Below, one piece after another: positions 20,730 through 31,288 of a DNA stretch of 64,000 nt. The notes below the pieces were generated by a model. The model saw only the letters and a list, made by a program, of their open reading frames with translations, had not been told where the DNA came from and ran no database searches. This DNA is from Nannobrachium achirus (taxonomy: Eukaryota > Chordata > Actinopteri > Myctophiformes > Myctophidae): assembly GCA_963921795.1 (NCBI GenBank), contig OY997643.1, positions 72,780,164 to 72,844,163 of the forward strand, written 5' to 3'. Each line of letters begins with the position of its first letter. Positions within the stretch are counted from its first letter, which is position 1. The translations under genes were made by a program, and so were the position numbers.

Positions 20730-20880
20730 CTGCCGGGTGTAAACCTCATACGTCCACAACCGTTACTATTCAGGAGTCATATTCAAAAACAGCAAAAGTA
20801 GATCTATAGATTATAGCTACATTAGATCTAAGCTCAAAGCGTCGCATTTCCAACTTGCCGGTCTGCTACTTTTGATGCTG
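20730..20880. repeat. Family C-like fragment with degenerate hairpin
   Basis: 'gccgggtgtaaacctcatac' and 'gtccacaaccgttactattc' match 44250-44300. An AGCAAAAGTAGATCTATAGA arm faces GGTCTGCTACTTTTGATGCT at 20789-20880. The loop is long and partly rearranged. Confidence 0.55.
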
Positions 20881-20885
20881 TAGTC

Positions 20886-21284
20886 CAGGGGTCTTCAACA
20901 GGGGGTCCGGGACCCCTAGGGGGTCCTAAGAGTTACTACAGGGGGTCCTGCAAATATTTGTGTGATATAAACCTTTTTTTCTTTAACTACTCGAACTCTA
21001 TTGCTTCCATATTCTTGTAACTTTAGACAAAAATAGCAGATCTACAAGCTCACAACGCATTGCAGTAGATCGTCTATTTTTGGCAAATAGCTTTGGTGTG
21101 GAGTAAGTATTATAAGATTAAGTATTGACGGTTCAAGTGGTTAAATATCTGAAAACACAAATTGACATGAATCCAAAATACACTGATGATTGTGCTGTCA
21201 AACAATGAAACTATATGGAATCTATGAACGGATTGTGGGGGTCCCTGCTTCATCTCTCTCTCAGCTAAGTGGTCCTTGGCCTGA
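20886..21284 (+). mobile_element. hAT family A element, 3' end damaged
   Basis: Intact 5' end (CAGGGGTCTTCAACAGGGGG), hairpin at 21025-21084, and the family's 3' part ('cactgatgattgtgctgtc', 'ggtccttggcctgaaaatca'). The last bases of the 3' inverted repeat are lost. Confidence 0.85.
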
Positions 21285-21367
21285 AAATCAATTAGGATGT
21301 AAATTTATGCAAAAACATAATGGACTTGGGAAGTTTCTGTCTAACAGCAACAACACCATGTACTTAA

Positions 21368-21796
21368 AGGGGCACTCCACCACTTTTCAACCTATGTTCA
21401 TATAATTGGTCCTCACTCAAAAATAGCTTTTTCTTTTCTTTTTTTTTCTTTTGTTCTCAGAGGAGGGCTGTGGGCAGGTCAGAAACCCATCGTCTTGTGA
21501 CATCATCGATTGCCAACCCAGCTTATAGAAACTGCAGGCTTTCTATTCCTGAAAAGTTGCAATTTTAAAGTGGAAGCCATTGTTCTCGCGATAATAAAAA
21601 TATAAATATTTTTTTCAAAAATATTGATCCATTTTTTTGGGGGGGAAATTATGATGTCACAAGACGATGGATTCTGAACTTCCCACAGCTCTCCTAGGAG
21701 ACTTGGACTGAGTAGAAAAAAATTGTGATATTTTATCATGAACATTAGTGAGGACCTATTATATGAAGACAGGTTGAAAAGTGGTGAACTACTCCT
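21368..21796. mobile_element. TTAA-flanked MITE (Kolobok-like), copy 1
   Basis: AGGGGCACTCCACCACTTTT and its inverted partner 'aaaagtggtgaactactcct' are the ends, and TTAA flanks both sides (21364-21367 and 21797-21800). The other copy, in reverse orientation, is at 34288-34680. A TTAA duplication occurs in Kolobok and piggyBac superfamilies; the AGG start fits Kolobok better. No transposase. It contains 'tgacatcatcgattgccaac' and 'atgatgtcacaagacgatgg', which are also inverted to each other. Confidence 0.85.
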
Positions 21797-22073
21797 TTAA
21801 TGATGGTTGCATTTAGTTATTGTGTATAAATGTGTTGCTCTGGCCATGAATGCACATCCAAGGTCCATCCAAGTTCAAACTTTGTGTAATAAAAGGAAAA
21901 AACAAACTATCCAAAGGGAAAATGAAATAAATAAAAATAGAAGCTGGCAGACTCCTGTCTCTTCAAGCTGATGTGTTTTCCCTGCCTTTTTTTTTGGCTC
22001 GTCTCTCAGAGAGACGAAGGCTGGCAACGAGCTGCGCCACGCGTTGGCCACCGTGCCAACGCTTCTGCTGGAC

Positions 22074-22074
<1 letters not shown>

Positions 22075-22116
<42 letters not shown>

Positions 22117-22142
22117 ACACGCATGCCCACGCGCACGCACAT
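22075..22142. repeat. (CA)n microsatellite
   Basis: CA dinucleotides with interspersed CG steps, directly upstream of family B copy 2. Confidence 0.95.
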
Positions 22143-22151
22143 ACACACATA

Positions 22152-22565
22152 CAGGGGCGTCACAACAAGGGGGGACAAAGGTGGGACTGAGGTTACTAGG
22201 GCCCAAGGTGGAGGGGCCTGAATATTTTATACTTTAGCTATTGAAAAATAGCAGACATACAAAATCACAGGTGCCGCGCTGCGAGCTTGTAGATCTGCTG
22301 TTTTTGAAAAGTCGTGAAAATGTGTGTAACTCTTTGAATATATGTATTTTTTAAGCGAACGTTTTTAACTCAAATCTTGCTTCTGGGGGGGTCCCTGGAA
22401 CTAAATATTTTGAGATGGGGGTCCGTGGCCAAATGCATATAATTTTGGGGGTCCTTCACATGAAAACGTTTGAGCACCACTGACATTTTGAAGGATTTGA
22501 AATATCCTATAAGGCTTGCGCAAATTTTCAATATTTTTCAAAAATAGCAGATCTACAAGCTCGCA
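22152..22565 (+). mobile_element. Family B element, 3' truncated
   Basis: Starts CAGGGGCGTCACAACAAGGG and has the left hairpin (22242-22307) and the internal hAT-like segment. It breaks inside the right hairpin (22538-22565), where the 47-bp minisatellite begins. Confidence 0.8.
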
Positions 22566-22575
22566 GCACAGCTCC

Positions 22576-22716
22576 TCCATGGTCCTGATGGTCTCAGATC
22601 TAGCGGTAGCCAGACCAGCTCATCCATGGTCCTGATGGTCTCAGATGTAGCGGTAGCCAGACCAGTTCATCCATGGTCCTGATGGTCTCAGATGTAGCGT
22701 TGGCCAGACAGGCTCC
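22576..22716. repeat. 47-bp minisatellite, 3 copies
   Basis: The unit starts TCCATGGTCCTGATGGTCTC; copies are 22576-22622, 22623-22669 and 22670-22716. The junction with the preceding hairpin arm is abrupt. Confidence 0.93.
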
Positions 22717-22825
22717 TCCAGGTGTTGCTTTATAGCGGTGTCACTTTGAGGGTGACTCCATCTGCCACACTGCAGGCAAGGAAAAAAAGAAAAAAGAATC
22801 CAGGCTTTTTAGACGCATACGCTCA

Positions 22826-22843
22826 CGCACACACACACACACA

Positions 22844-22899
<56 letters not shown>

Positions 22900-22930
22900 C
22901 ACACGCACACACACACACACACACACACAG
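22826..22930. repeat. (CA)n/(CGCA)n microsatellite
   Basis: CA repeats flank a central (CGCA)n block of about 13 units. Confidence 0.96.
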
Positions 22931-22980
22931 CTCACATGTGATTATTCTGTCTCACTTGGTTCTGCTCCAAACGCTCTACA

Positions 22981-23526
22981 GCCTGGGTTTTCAAAGTGGG
23001 TGGGGTGCCGCGTCGGCAGTCCAGGGGTGCCACGAGATCATTCGATAATATTTGGAATTTATTTGGACACTTGAAAAAATATTTAGTATCATTTTAAACT
23101 TGAATTACAAAGTTATTTTCAGTCAGTTCTAACCAAAATGGCTGTTATCTCAACGTTTTCCTCACAACATAATCACTAAAATATCGTCACTGTCGGGCAG
23201 AAACCTTGTATCTCCAAGTTTCAAATGTGTTTGTCTTTTGGTAAAGCAAAGCCCTGCTTCATCATACAAGACTGTCACACAAAACTAGTGAAAGCAGCAG
23301 ATCTACAAGCACACTGTGTGCTTGTAGATCTGCTGTTTTCACTAGCTTAGATCATTTTATAGATGATAAATACAAAACTAACGGTTTTGGACATACAAGG
23401 TTTCCACCCGACAACGACGATATGCTATAAATATAAGGTGCTGGGAGTGAAAATTATAATGTAGGGGTGCCTCAGATTAAAACAATATTTATGGGGTGAC
23501 CTGACAAAAAAGTTTGGGAACCTCTG
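22981..23526. mobile_element. hAT remnant interrupted by family C
   Basis: The right end 'aaaaaagtttgggaacctctg' and the left 'gggttttcaaagtgggtggg' resemble hAT ends of the CAGAGGTTCCCAAAC type. Family C (23181-23423) is inserted inside. Confidence 0.6.
23181..23423 (+). mobile_element. Family C MITE
   Basis: ATATCGTCACTGTCGGGCAG and CCCGACAACGACGATAT form the ends. The hairpin at 23284-23346 has flanks ACTAGTGAAAGCAGC and GCTGTTTTCACTAG, and its arms use the 'caagcACAC' variant instead of 'caagctCAC'. Confidence 0.85.
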
Positions 23527-23812
23527 CTCTACAGTCGGTGCTTTGCCTCCACCCTGCTGTGTTTGAATGTACTGATATATACTGTACCTGTCACTGCTCG
23601 TTGCTTTTATTACTATATATATAATATATTTTATTATTTCAATAGATTCAGTAGTTTCTTATATAGTCAGGGAATATGATCTTAAAAAGTCCTGGGATAA
23701 ATTCCTTACCAAAACATTTCTTCACCAATTTGTAAAGGTGTCGATAACACTTCTCACAAAGACTGAAATTCAGTTTCCCTAGGAGAATCAGTTACAGCTG
23801 ATGAAAGTTGGG

Positions 23813-24395
23813 GTTTTGATTGATTGATTGAAGACTTTATTAGAAGTTTGCATAGGAAAATGTACAGTTTCATGACGGTACAGTTCACTGGTACAAGGTC
23901 TACTAAAAGGAGATCCATGAAAATACTAAGCTTATTTCCACAGGAAACCATTTAAGTATCTCATATAACATTGAATGACAGACGAATAGAACACAGTACT
24001 ATGCAGTAGTTATGTAAATAAAATAAAATGAGAGAACAAAAAAAAGAAAACAGTAAGTCTAAACAAACAGTAAGTATATACAAAGAAGGGGCAGGGGAGG
24101 GTAGGGTTGGGCTAGGTTATTTTTTTTACCAGTTTCGAACGGCTGCTGCCTGTAAGTGTTTTTTCAGGGCAATTTTAAAGGATGCTAGTGATCCACACTC
24201 CTTTATGGCCTTCGGTAAGGCTTTCCACATTTTGGTGGTATAGCAGAAAAAAGAGTTTGACCCTATGTTGGTTTTGACTCTGGGTTGAAAGTGATCTGTG
24301 GCACTGCCTCTGGTGTTGTAATTATGGACATCCTTAATGTTTATAAAGTATTTTGACAGGTACTTGGGTATAGTGGTGTAGTGTATCTTGTACAC
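23813..24395 (-). mobile_element. 5'-truncated LINE, C-terminal ORF remnant
   Basis: The minus strand encodes KIHYTTIPKYLSKYFIN, HNYNTRGSATDHFQPRVKT and SFKIALKKHLQAA, the conserved C-terminal region of L2/CR1-like LINE proteins. It is followed by a 3' end CAATAAAGTCTTCAATC-like sequence (here 'aataaagtcttcaatcaatc'). The 5' cut is at about 24395; the apparent upstream residues IVNLMV come from the host fold-back. The same 3' end recurs at 53085-53228 and 59448-59476. Confidence 0.8.
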
Positions 24396-24800
24396 CATTA
24401 AATTAACTATACAGGAAAAAACACACCAAAATAAACATGCTTTAAGTAGCATGTGAGGGGTCAAACTAGGGGTTTTTCATGATTCTGAATCCATTGCAAA
24501 CATTTGTTTTGCACGAAAAACATTCCTTGGGGTGAAGGTGGCTCCTACAAAACTGTGAAAAGTGATGACTCATCACTAAACCATGGTTGTGGTGGGGCGT
24601 TTTTAGCCCAAAGGAATGTTTTTTGTGCAAAACAAATGTTTGCAATGGATTCAGAATCATAAAAACCTTTAGTTTGACCCTCACATGCTACTTAAAGCAT
24701 AATTATTTGGTGTGTTTTATCCCGTATAGTTAATTTAATGGGACCCCAACTTTCAGCTGCTGTCAAGGATTCTCCTGGGGAAACTGAATTTCAGTCTGTG

Positions 24801-25096
24801 TGAGGTGTTATTTGGAATTGCACCCGAGTTCTGGGCAAACCCCGCCCATGGAAGCTTTTGATTGGCTGAACTGGCGCTAGGGAGCGCTCCTTTTTGTTCG
24901 CTTGGACCGCACGGAGGTGCAATCACTTAAACCTAACCCTAACTCTAACTCTAACCATAACCTTAACCTCAGTAAAACTATGCCTAACCCTAACCTTAAC
25001 CTCAGTGAAACTAACGCTCTGAGTAACTAACCTGCCGACGGATGTGAAAACAAACGGCTCCGCCCAGAACTCGGGTGCAATTCCAAATAACGCCTT
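24801..25096. mobile_element. TIR element with TTATTTGGAATTGCACCCGA ends
   Basis: About 35-bp terminal inverted repeats: 24801-24835 and 25062-25096, including TTATTTGGAATTGCACCCGA and its reverse complement. The interior (24926-25012) holds telomere-like 'cctaaccctaactctaac' units and twice the phrase 'cctcagtaaaactatgcc' or a close variant, also seen at 14683-14700. Comparison with the intact left arm of the fold-back gives the empty site and suggests a short duplication around TGTGAG, but it is not clean. Superfamily unresolved. Confidence 0.7.
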
Positions 25097-25217
25097 TGTG
25101 AGATGTGTTACTAGACACCTTTACAAACACATTGGTGAAGAAATGTTTTGGTAAGGAATTTATTCCAGGATTTGACACTATTTCTGAAGATATCCCTTCA
25201 TAAATCATGGTCCATAG

Positions 25218-25292
25218 CAGTGGTTCTCAACCTTCTCAGGCCCCGACCCCCCAAAATAGTCATATTTGAACCTGGGGACCCCCTAAAATATT
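25218..25292 (-). mobile_element. hAT family D end fragment
   Basis: CAGTGGTTCTCAACCTTCTC then 'ccccgaccccccaaaatagt' matches the family D terminus. Confidence 0.7.
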
Positions 25293-25597
25293 CCGCATAG
25301 GGAGATCCCTAACCTTTCGCACCGGTTCCGGAAATCCGCGTATCGGGTCGAGGCCGGGCACTGCACTCCGCGCTGTGGTGGGGAACGCACGTGCCGAATT
25401 TGAAGCCGGTGGGACGAACGGTTCTCGAGATATGTGGGGCACATACTCACATGCAGTAATTACTCACATATACTGTATACTCACATACAGTATATACTCA
25501 CATACTGTATACTCACAGAGATTTCTCACATTTATTATAAGATAAAAACATTCAAATGTTGAAGATTTTTTAAGTCCTATTTTGACTGTGTTGCCTG

Positions 25598-25679
25598 ACA
25601 AAAATAGACAATCTACAAGCTCACAACGTATCACAACGCAGTGTGAGCTTCTAGATCAGCACTTGTAGATCTTATTTTC
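25598..25679. repeat. Hairpin copy, rearranged
   Basis: AAAAATAGACAATCTACAAG with 'ctcacaacg' faces 'gtgtgagcttctagatcagc', followed by a second 'acttgtagatcttatttt'. It looks like two partly overlapping hairpins. Confidence 0.6.
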
Positions 25680-26055
25680 TCCACTTCGAAGTCATTACAG
25701 ACGCGCATACATACACGGATACACGGACGGATAGACTCACGGCCACGCTATGGAGACGGTGTGACCACACCGCTAAAAAAACAAAAACACACACACAACA
25801 GGAGTTTTCTCTCCTGTTGTTTAAACCATTCTGTGAGCAGACATCAGTGAATAATATAGCATGGCCTGTTTATGTTTATATTTTTTTAAATGATATTCTC
25901 ATAATCATAATTAATCACGCTCTCCCAATTTCACACCATAACTTTGTTTACTTGCAAACAAAGCGAACCCGCAGAGCGGAGTCGTCGTCGTCCCGTCCCT
26001 AATAGCGTTGTTTAGGTCCAGCGATCTGTCATCCAGCCAACAGGTAATGTGATCG

Positions 26056-26088
<33 letters not shown>

Positions 26089-26964
26089 CGACGACGACAG
26101 AACGGGCAGCGCAATTAGATTTGTGTCCAACAGTGGGGCGTGTTTTTCTCTTGCATTTTTAATCGCTGTTGTTGTTCTATTTCGACATCGTCTGTCGCGG
26201 AACACCCGCTACGTGCGCTGCCATGCGAGGACGAAGAGGGGAGAGAAACAAAAGGCCCGAGCTAGAAACATTATCAGAAGATGTACTGGCACTTGTTGCC
26301 GCTCCGTGCATATTAATCCATTAATGTATAAGGGTTAATGTAAGAACAATGGCATACTTTAGCTTATACTAACTTTCCAGGCAGAGAAAGACTGCAGTAT
26401 CTATTAGCTTGGAATCGACAATCGATGACGGCTTTTATTTTATTTATTTTTTGTCACTTTTCACAGCCACCAATAAGAGCATGAGTGAGTAGATGAAAAT
26501 TGTGCCATCTCGTTAATAAGTAGGAGTGAAAACCAATAATGTCAAGATACACAGTTGAAAATGCGAAATGCTCCTTTAATATATTTAGAGCTTATTACAT
26601 GTTGACTATTATGATATTCATCTTAAAGTAAAAAAAGTCGTTCCGTACACCATTGTGAATTACCTATTTTTTTTTTCTCAAACTACAGTGAACTCCCTCC
26701 AGAAATAATTCCTGCTCTTTCTCCATTTCTCTCATCTCTTCATTTAATCCTAACGCTCAACGTGTTGTTTTTGGCGTAGTGATACGTCCGTCCTCCCCCC
26801 CCCCCCCCCCCCCGCCCGGCCATGACACCTTGTAAATTAGACCCTAGACGTGTCCCGCTGCATTTATCTAGCGCCCCGTCCCGTCTCAGTCTCTATCCCG
26901 CTTTACTTTATCCTCTCCTGAAGACCCCCTCCCCGTTAATCCATCCCCGTTTCTTCCACCCTGA
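25680..26964. other. Unassigned sequence with homopolymer tracts
   Basis: No supported gene. A G run of about 31 is at 26058-26088 and a C run at 26794-26814. The short ORFs here have no domain I recognise. Confidence 0.4.
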
Positions 26965-27578
26965 CAGGGGCGTCACAAGGGGGGGGGGGGGGGGGGGGGG
27001 GACTGAGTTACCAGGGCCCAAGGTGGAGGGGCCTTCATGATTTGATACCTTAGCAGATATACAAGCTTACAACCTGCGCTGTGAGTTTGTAGATCTGCTA
27101 TTTTTGAAAAGTAAAAAAGAAATCTTTGAATATATGTAATTTTTTAACTGAACATTTGTAACTCAAATTTTGCTTCTGTGGGGGGGGGGGGGGGGGGGGT
27201 GGCTGGAACTAAATATTTTGAGATGGGGGGTCTGTGACCAAATACATATTATTTTGGGGGTCCTTCACATGAAAAAGTTTGAACACCACTGACATAGAAA
27301 CATAGGTTTTTCAAAAAACCCTACAAGGATTTGAAATATTCAAAGACCACGCATTTTCAAGATTTTTCAAAAATAGCAGATCTACAAGCGGCCCTCGGTG
27401 CCGCGCTGTGAGCTTGTATATCTGCTATTTTTCAATAGTTAAAGTATACAATAATGCTTAAGAATGCGTTCCCAGGCTAAATGGGTTAAACGCCCTCCTC
27501 CCCCTATGAAGAACATTCATGGGGGGCCCCGCAGTCAATCCTTGTACCCAGGGCCCAGAATTTGGTGTGACACCCCAG
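26965..27578 (+). mobile_element. Family B element with near-perfect TSD
   Basis: CAGGGGCGTCACAAGGGGGG at the left and GGTGTGACACCCCAG at the right. Flanks are CACCCTGA (26957-26964) and CACCCTGC (27579-27586), seven of eight identical, pointing to the hAT superfamily. Hairpins at 27051-27105 and 27366-27433. G runs at 26981-27000 and 27180-27199 grow from the G-rich subterminal motifs. Confidence 0.85.
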
Positions 27579-27599
27579 CACCCTGCTACATACTGTCCA

Positions 27600-27800
27600 T
27601 CCAGGCCGCGCCCCCCCCCCCCCTCAGGCAGAGATGGATGGTGCTCTGTCAGTCTGGGCTCTTCAGAGGGGCCGGGGCCCCATGTGAGGAGGGGGGGGGG
27701 GCGTGTGAGGAGGGGGGGGGGGGGGCCGTGTGAGGAGAGTGCCAGTCATTAACGAGGAGGAGGGGGGTGGGGGGGGGGGGGGGGGGGGGGGCAGGATGAA
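27600..27800. repeat. C/G-rich low-complexity tract
   Basis: Contains runs of C (27609-27623) and long G runs (27691-27702, 27712-27725, 27761-27791). It gives spurious proline- and glycine-rich ORFs. Confidence 0.9.
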
Positions 27801-27958
27801 AAATGAGTTCATTTACGGGCACACAGTCCTCTGAGCCGCGTAACGTCAGCACCGCCCGCCCGACCGCAGCCTTCACCCCTCCACCCTCCAAATCAACACC
27901 CCCCACCCTCCTCCACCTTCTCCCCTCCCCTCCCCTCGCCTCCCCTCCTCTCTCCCTG

Positions 27959-28523
27959 CAGGGGCGTCACAAGGGGGTGGGGGGGGTGGGACTGAGTTAC
28001 CAGGGCCCAAGGTGAAGGAGGGGCCTTCATTATTTTATACTTTAGCTATTGAAAAATAGCAGATATACAAGCTCACAGCGCGGCTGCGAGCTTGTAGATC
28101 TGCTATTTTTGAAAAGTCGTGAAAGTGTGTGCCAATCTTTGAATATATGTATTTCTAAAGCGAACATTTGTAACTCAAGTTTTTCTTGGTGGGGTCCCTG
28201 TAACTAGATATTTTGGGGGTCCGTGGCCAAATACATATCATTTTGGGGGTCCTTCACAGGAAGAAGTTTGAGCACCCCTGACATAGAAACATAGGTTTTT
28301 CTTAAAAAAAAAAAATCAAAAATAGCTGATCTACAAGCTCACAGCGCCGCGCTTTGAGCTTGTATATCTGCTATTTTTCAATAGTTAAAGCACAAAATAA
28401 TGCGTAATAATATGTTCCCAGTCTAAATGGGTTAAACCCCCTCCTCCCCCTATGAAGAACATTCATGGGGGGCCCGCAGTGAATCCTTGTACCCAGGGCC
28501 CAGGATTTGGTGCGACGCCCCTG
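27959..28523 (+). mobile_element. Family B element
   Basis: CAGGGGCGTCACAAGGGGGT and GGTGCGACGCCCCTG form well-matched ends. Hairpins at 28051-28110 and 28317-28378. Internal segment as in the other copies. No clear flanking duplication was found. Confidence 0.85.
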
Positions 28524-28960
28524 CACCCTGCCACCACCTCCGTACAGCAGCCCCCCGAACGGGGGCGGGGGGGGGGGGGGGGGGGTAGGAGGAGGAGGAG
28601 GAGGGGGGGGGAGGAGAGTTACTCAGCAGATTTTCAGCCTTGTAAAAAAGGAAGTAAAAAAAAGGTGTCTGCTTTGGGATGTGGGAGAAAGCAGGTCTTT
28701 ATAGCAGGGTGTGTTATCAGGGCCACTGCATGGAGGGGGGTTTAAAGAGCATTATGAATTAATCACAGATTATTATATAGGACAATGTTTCTAGAGAAAT
28801 TATTTTTGGAAATAATATTTCAAAAATAGCAGATGTGTAGATATGTATGTGCTCATCATTATATGGTCCAATCAGAAAAGGGACATACGTCATGAGTATT
28901 TGATACAACGGACGTTTATAAAACCCAGACACGTTAAACGTTCACTTTCAAAAACGTTCA

Positions 28961-29365
28961 CAAAATGATAGATACACAAGCTCACAACAAAATGATAGAT
29001 ACACAAGCTCACAACAAAATGATAGATACACAAGCTCACAACAAAATGATAGATACACAAGCTCACAACAAAATGATAGATACACAAGCTCACAACAAAA
29101 TGATAGATACACAAGCTCACAACAAAATGATAGATACACAAGCTCACAACAAAATGATAGATACACAAGCTCACAACAAAATGATAGATACACAAGCTCA
29201 CAGCAAAATGATAGATACACAAGCTCACAACAAAATGATAGATACACAAGCTCACAACAAAATGATAGATACACAAGCTCACAACAAAATGATAGATACA
29301 CAAGCTCACAACAAAATGATAGATACACAAGCTCACAACAAAATGATAGATACACAAGCTCACAA
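28961..29365. repeat. 27-bp minisatellite, 15 copies, resembling a hairpin arm
   Basis: Fifteen 27-bp units, ATGATAGATACACAAGCTCA with 'caacaaa', cover 405 bp; only one unit differs (CACAGC). The phrase GATACACAAGCTCACAAC matches one arm of the dispersed hairpin (GATCTACAAGCTCACAAC). The unit length is a multiple of three, so three long ORFs appear (repeated MIDTQAHNK or its antisense). They are not evidence of a gene. Confidence 0.96.
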
Positions 29366-29402
29366 CATGTCATCATCTTGTCTCTTGTAAGATGAAGTAG
29401 GG

Positions 29403-29822
29403 CGGGGCGGGGGTCTTCAATGTTTTCAGGCCAGGGACCCCTTAATTGAGAAAGAGATGAATGCAGATTTTCATCGACTTGTTTGACAGCACTGTCATCA
29501 GTCTATGTTGGATTGGTGTCAATGTGTATTTGAACCACTTAAGTCGTCGATATTTTGTAAACCTGACCTTTCACTCTGTACTTGGTCCGCTCTTTTTTAC
29601 CTCTACACCAAACTTCTTTGCCGAAAATAGCCGATCTGCAAGCTGCGAGGAAGAGAACTTTTAGATCTGCTATTTTTGGCTAAAGTTCTCTTCGGAATAT
29701 CGATGCGAGGGTTCAAGTTGTTAATTTAAAAGAACTATCCTATCACACAAGGATTTGGCGACCCCCCTGTAGTAACTCTGAGGACCCCCTAGGGGTCCCG
29801 GACCCCCTGTTGAAGACCCCTG
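29403..29822 (-). mobile_element. hAT family A element, reverse, 8-bp TSD
   Basis: Reverse orientation: it starts near 'gggggtcttcaatgttttca' and ends CCGGACCCCCTGTTGAAGAC then CCCTG. AAGTAGGG flanks it exactly (29395-29402 and 29823-29830). Hairpin at 29619-29680, in the orientation with GCCGATC in the left arm. Confidence 0.9.
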
Positions 29823-29907
29823 AAGTAGGGCATTCATTTCCCCAAAAACAAATAGATACAAGGTTTCAGCGTGACAGCGTCTAGAACAAGAGTCTCCTTC
29901 TTCCTTA

Positions 29908-30168
29908 GCGAGAGGTTTCTCAAAGCAGGGGGTCGTGGGCTGGCCACAGGCTGGGTGGGACCTCCCAGAAAACAGAAGAATAGTTTAATGTCATTAATAT
30001 TCCTTCACACTTTTATCTTCTGATCGTGACTTACTGTAGTAATTGTATTTTTTACATTCATTATATCTAACAAAGACATGATGTCTGGGGGACAAAATGT
30101 TATTAACTGTATCTGGGGGGTCCTTGACATTAAAAAAGGGAAATCTTGAGAGCCTCTGTTCTCTCCTA
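29908..30168. mobile_element. hAT-like remnant
   Basis: 'gagaggtttctcaaagcag' at the left and 'cttgagagcctctgttctc' at the right are roughly inverted. The interior has 'gggggtcgtgggctggcc' and 'ctggggggtccttgacatt', the usual wording of this hAT group. Confidence 0.55.
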
Positions 30169-30499
30169 ATTATTACCTAATGTAATTATTACCTAATGCA
30201 AACTGTACAGGGCCTTACACTGTACTTTCACTGACAAAGCATATCCTTGGGATTTAAAAAAAGTGAATTAAATGAGTACAAATTTGCTTAAAGGACCTAC
30301 ACCATGAATTTTCACTTTTTCTATTTTAAAACCTTTTTTTGGGGTCCCACTGGCACCTTCTATCCTCACAAAGTCCTATTTCTGACCGTTGTGTCTTTCT
30401 CTGGTTTTGGGCAGACAGAGATGAAAAGCTTTCCACGGGTTCTCAGAACAGTGCTGTTCTGAGAGTTGACGAGAGTGACGTCACTCTCGTTTCCCGTTT

Positions 30500-30815
30500 T
30501 TTTTTCAGAGTCAAAAAAGATTTTTTTAAAAAAAAATTTTTTTTCTCAAAACTAAAAAAAAAAAAAAAATGCAATGCAGAGTAAAAAAAAATTTTTTTTA
30601 ATTTTTTTTTTTCAAAACTTAAAAAAAAAAAAAAATTCAATTTTTTTTTTTCCAAAAAACTTTTTTTTTTTCAAAAACATTTTTTTTTCAAAACTTTCTT
30701 TTTTCAAAAAACTTTTTTCAAAAAACTTTTTTTTCAAAAACTTTTTTTTTTCAAAAAAACTTTTTCTTTTTCAAAAAACTTTTTCTTTTTCAAAAAACTT
30801 CTTTTTTTTCCTGGA
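30500..30815. repeat. A/T homopolymer low-complexity tract
   Basis: Alternating long T and A runs joined by 'tcaaaaac' steps, giving spurious lysine/phenylalanine ORFs. Confidence 0.95.
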
Positions 30816-30839
30816 AAAACCCCACTAGATGCGCCCCTG

Positions 30840-31288
30840 AGCAAACAGAGGCCGTTTTGGTATTGCAGCTGGAGAGCCTCATTATAGTAGAGCTAGAACA
30901 AACAAAAAGAATGGTCAGAGTGTTTGTTGAGGGTTAAAACCTGTCTAAGACTCAATTTTGAGCATATATTTATACAAAAAATTAACAAAACATTGAAGTG
31001 AGAACAGAGTGTTTGTCCAGGTGCGTCAGTGCGTCTGTACGGTGGATTGTTCCTACTGTAATGTGATTTCATACATCATAAATGCCACTTTGAGACGTAG
31101 TCAGGCGACGTGCGAGCTGAAGCCATAAATTAAATCACATCCGTTTCCTCCCTTTCTCTCTGTCCTACTCTCTCTCTCTGCCTGATTCACTTCAGCGGCA
31201 GGAGGAGGCTTAGGATTATTAATGCTGCTTCTCCAAGTGTTGAACACAGTCGTGGCAGCCAGTCTCCCTATAAATAGTAATATTTTCG
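30840..31288. other. Unassigned non-coding sequence
   Basis: No recognised gene or repeat shared within this window. Confidence 0.35.

Larger units (their letters stand above)
23669..25197. repeat. Long fold-back (inverted repeat) with two nested insertions
   Basis: The left arm (23669-23812 plus 24396-24575) and right arm (24590-24800 plus 25097-25197) are reverse complements. Matching landmarks are 'aaattccttaccaaaacatt' facing 'aatgttttggtaaggaattt', 'actgaaattcagtttccc' facing 'ggggaaactgaatttcagt', and 'tgcaaacatttgttttgcac' facing 'gtgcaaaacaaatgtttgca'. A LINE interrupts the left arm (23813-24395) and a TIR element interrupts the right arm (24801-25096). Removing both restores one inverted repeat of about 330 bp per arm. 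A second partial copy is at 61310-61528. Confidence 0.85.

Noticed and set aside
28890-29390. ORFs encoding repeated MIDTQAHNK or antisense peptides
   Set aside because: The 27-bp repeat keeps all frames open; no start context, splice signals or non-repeat domain.
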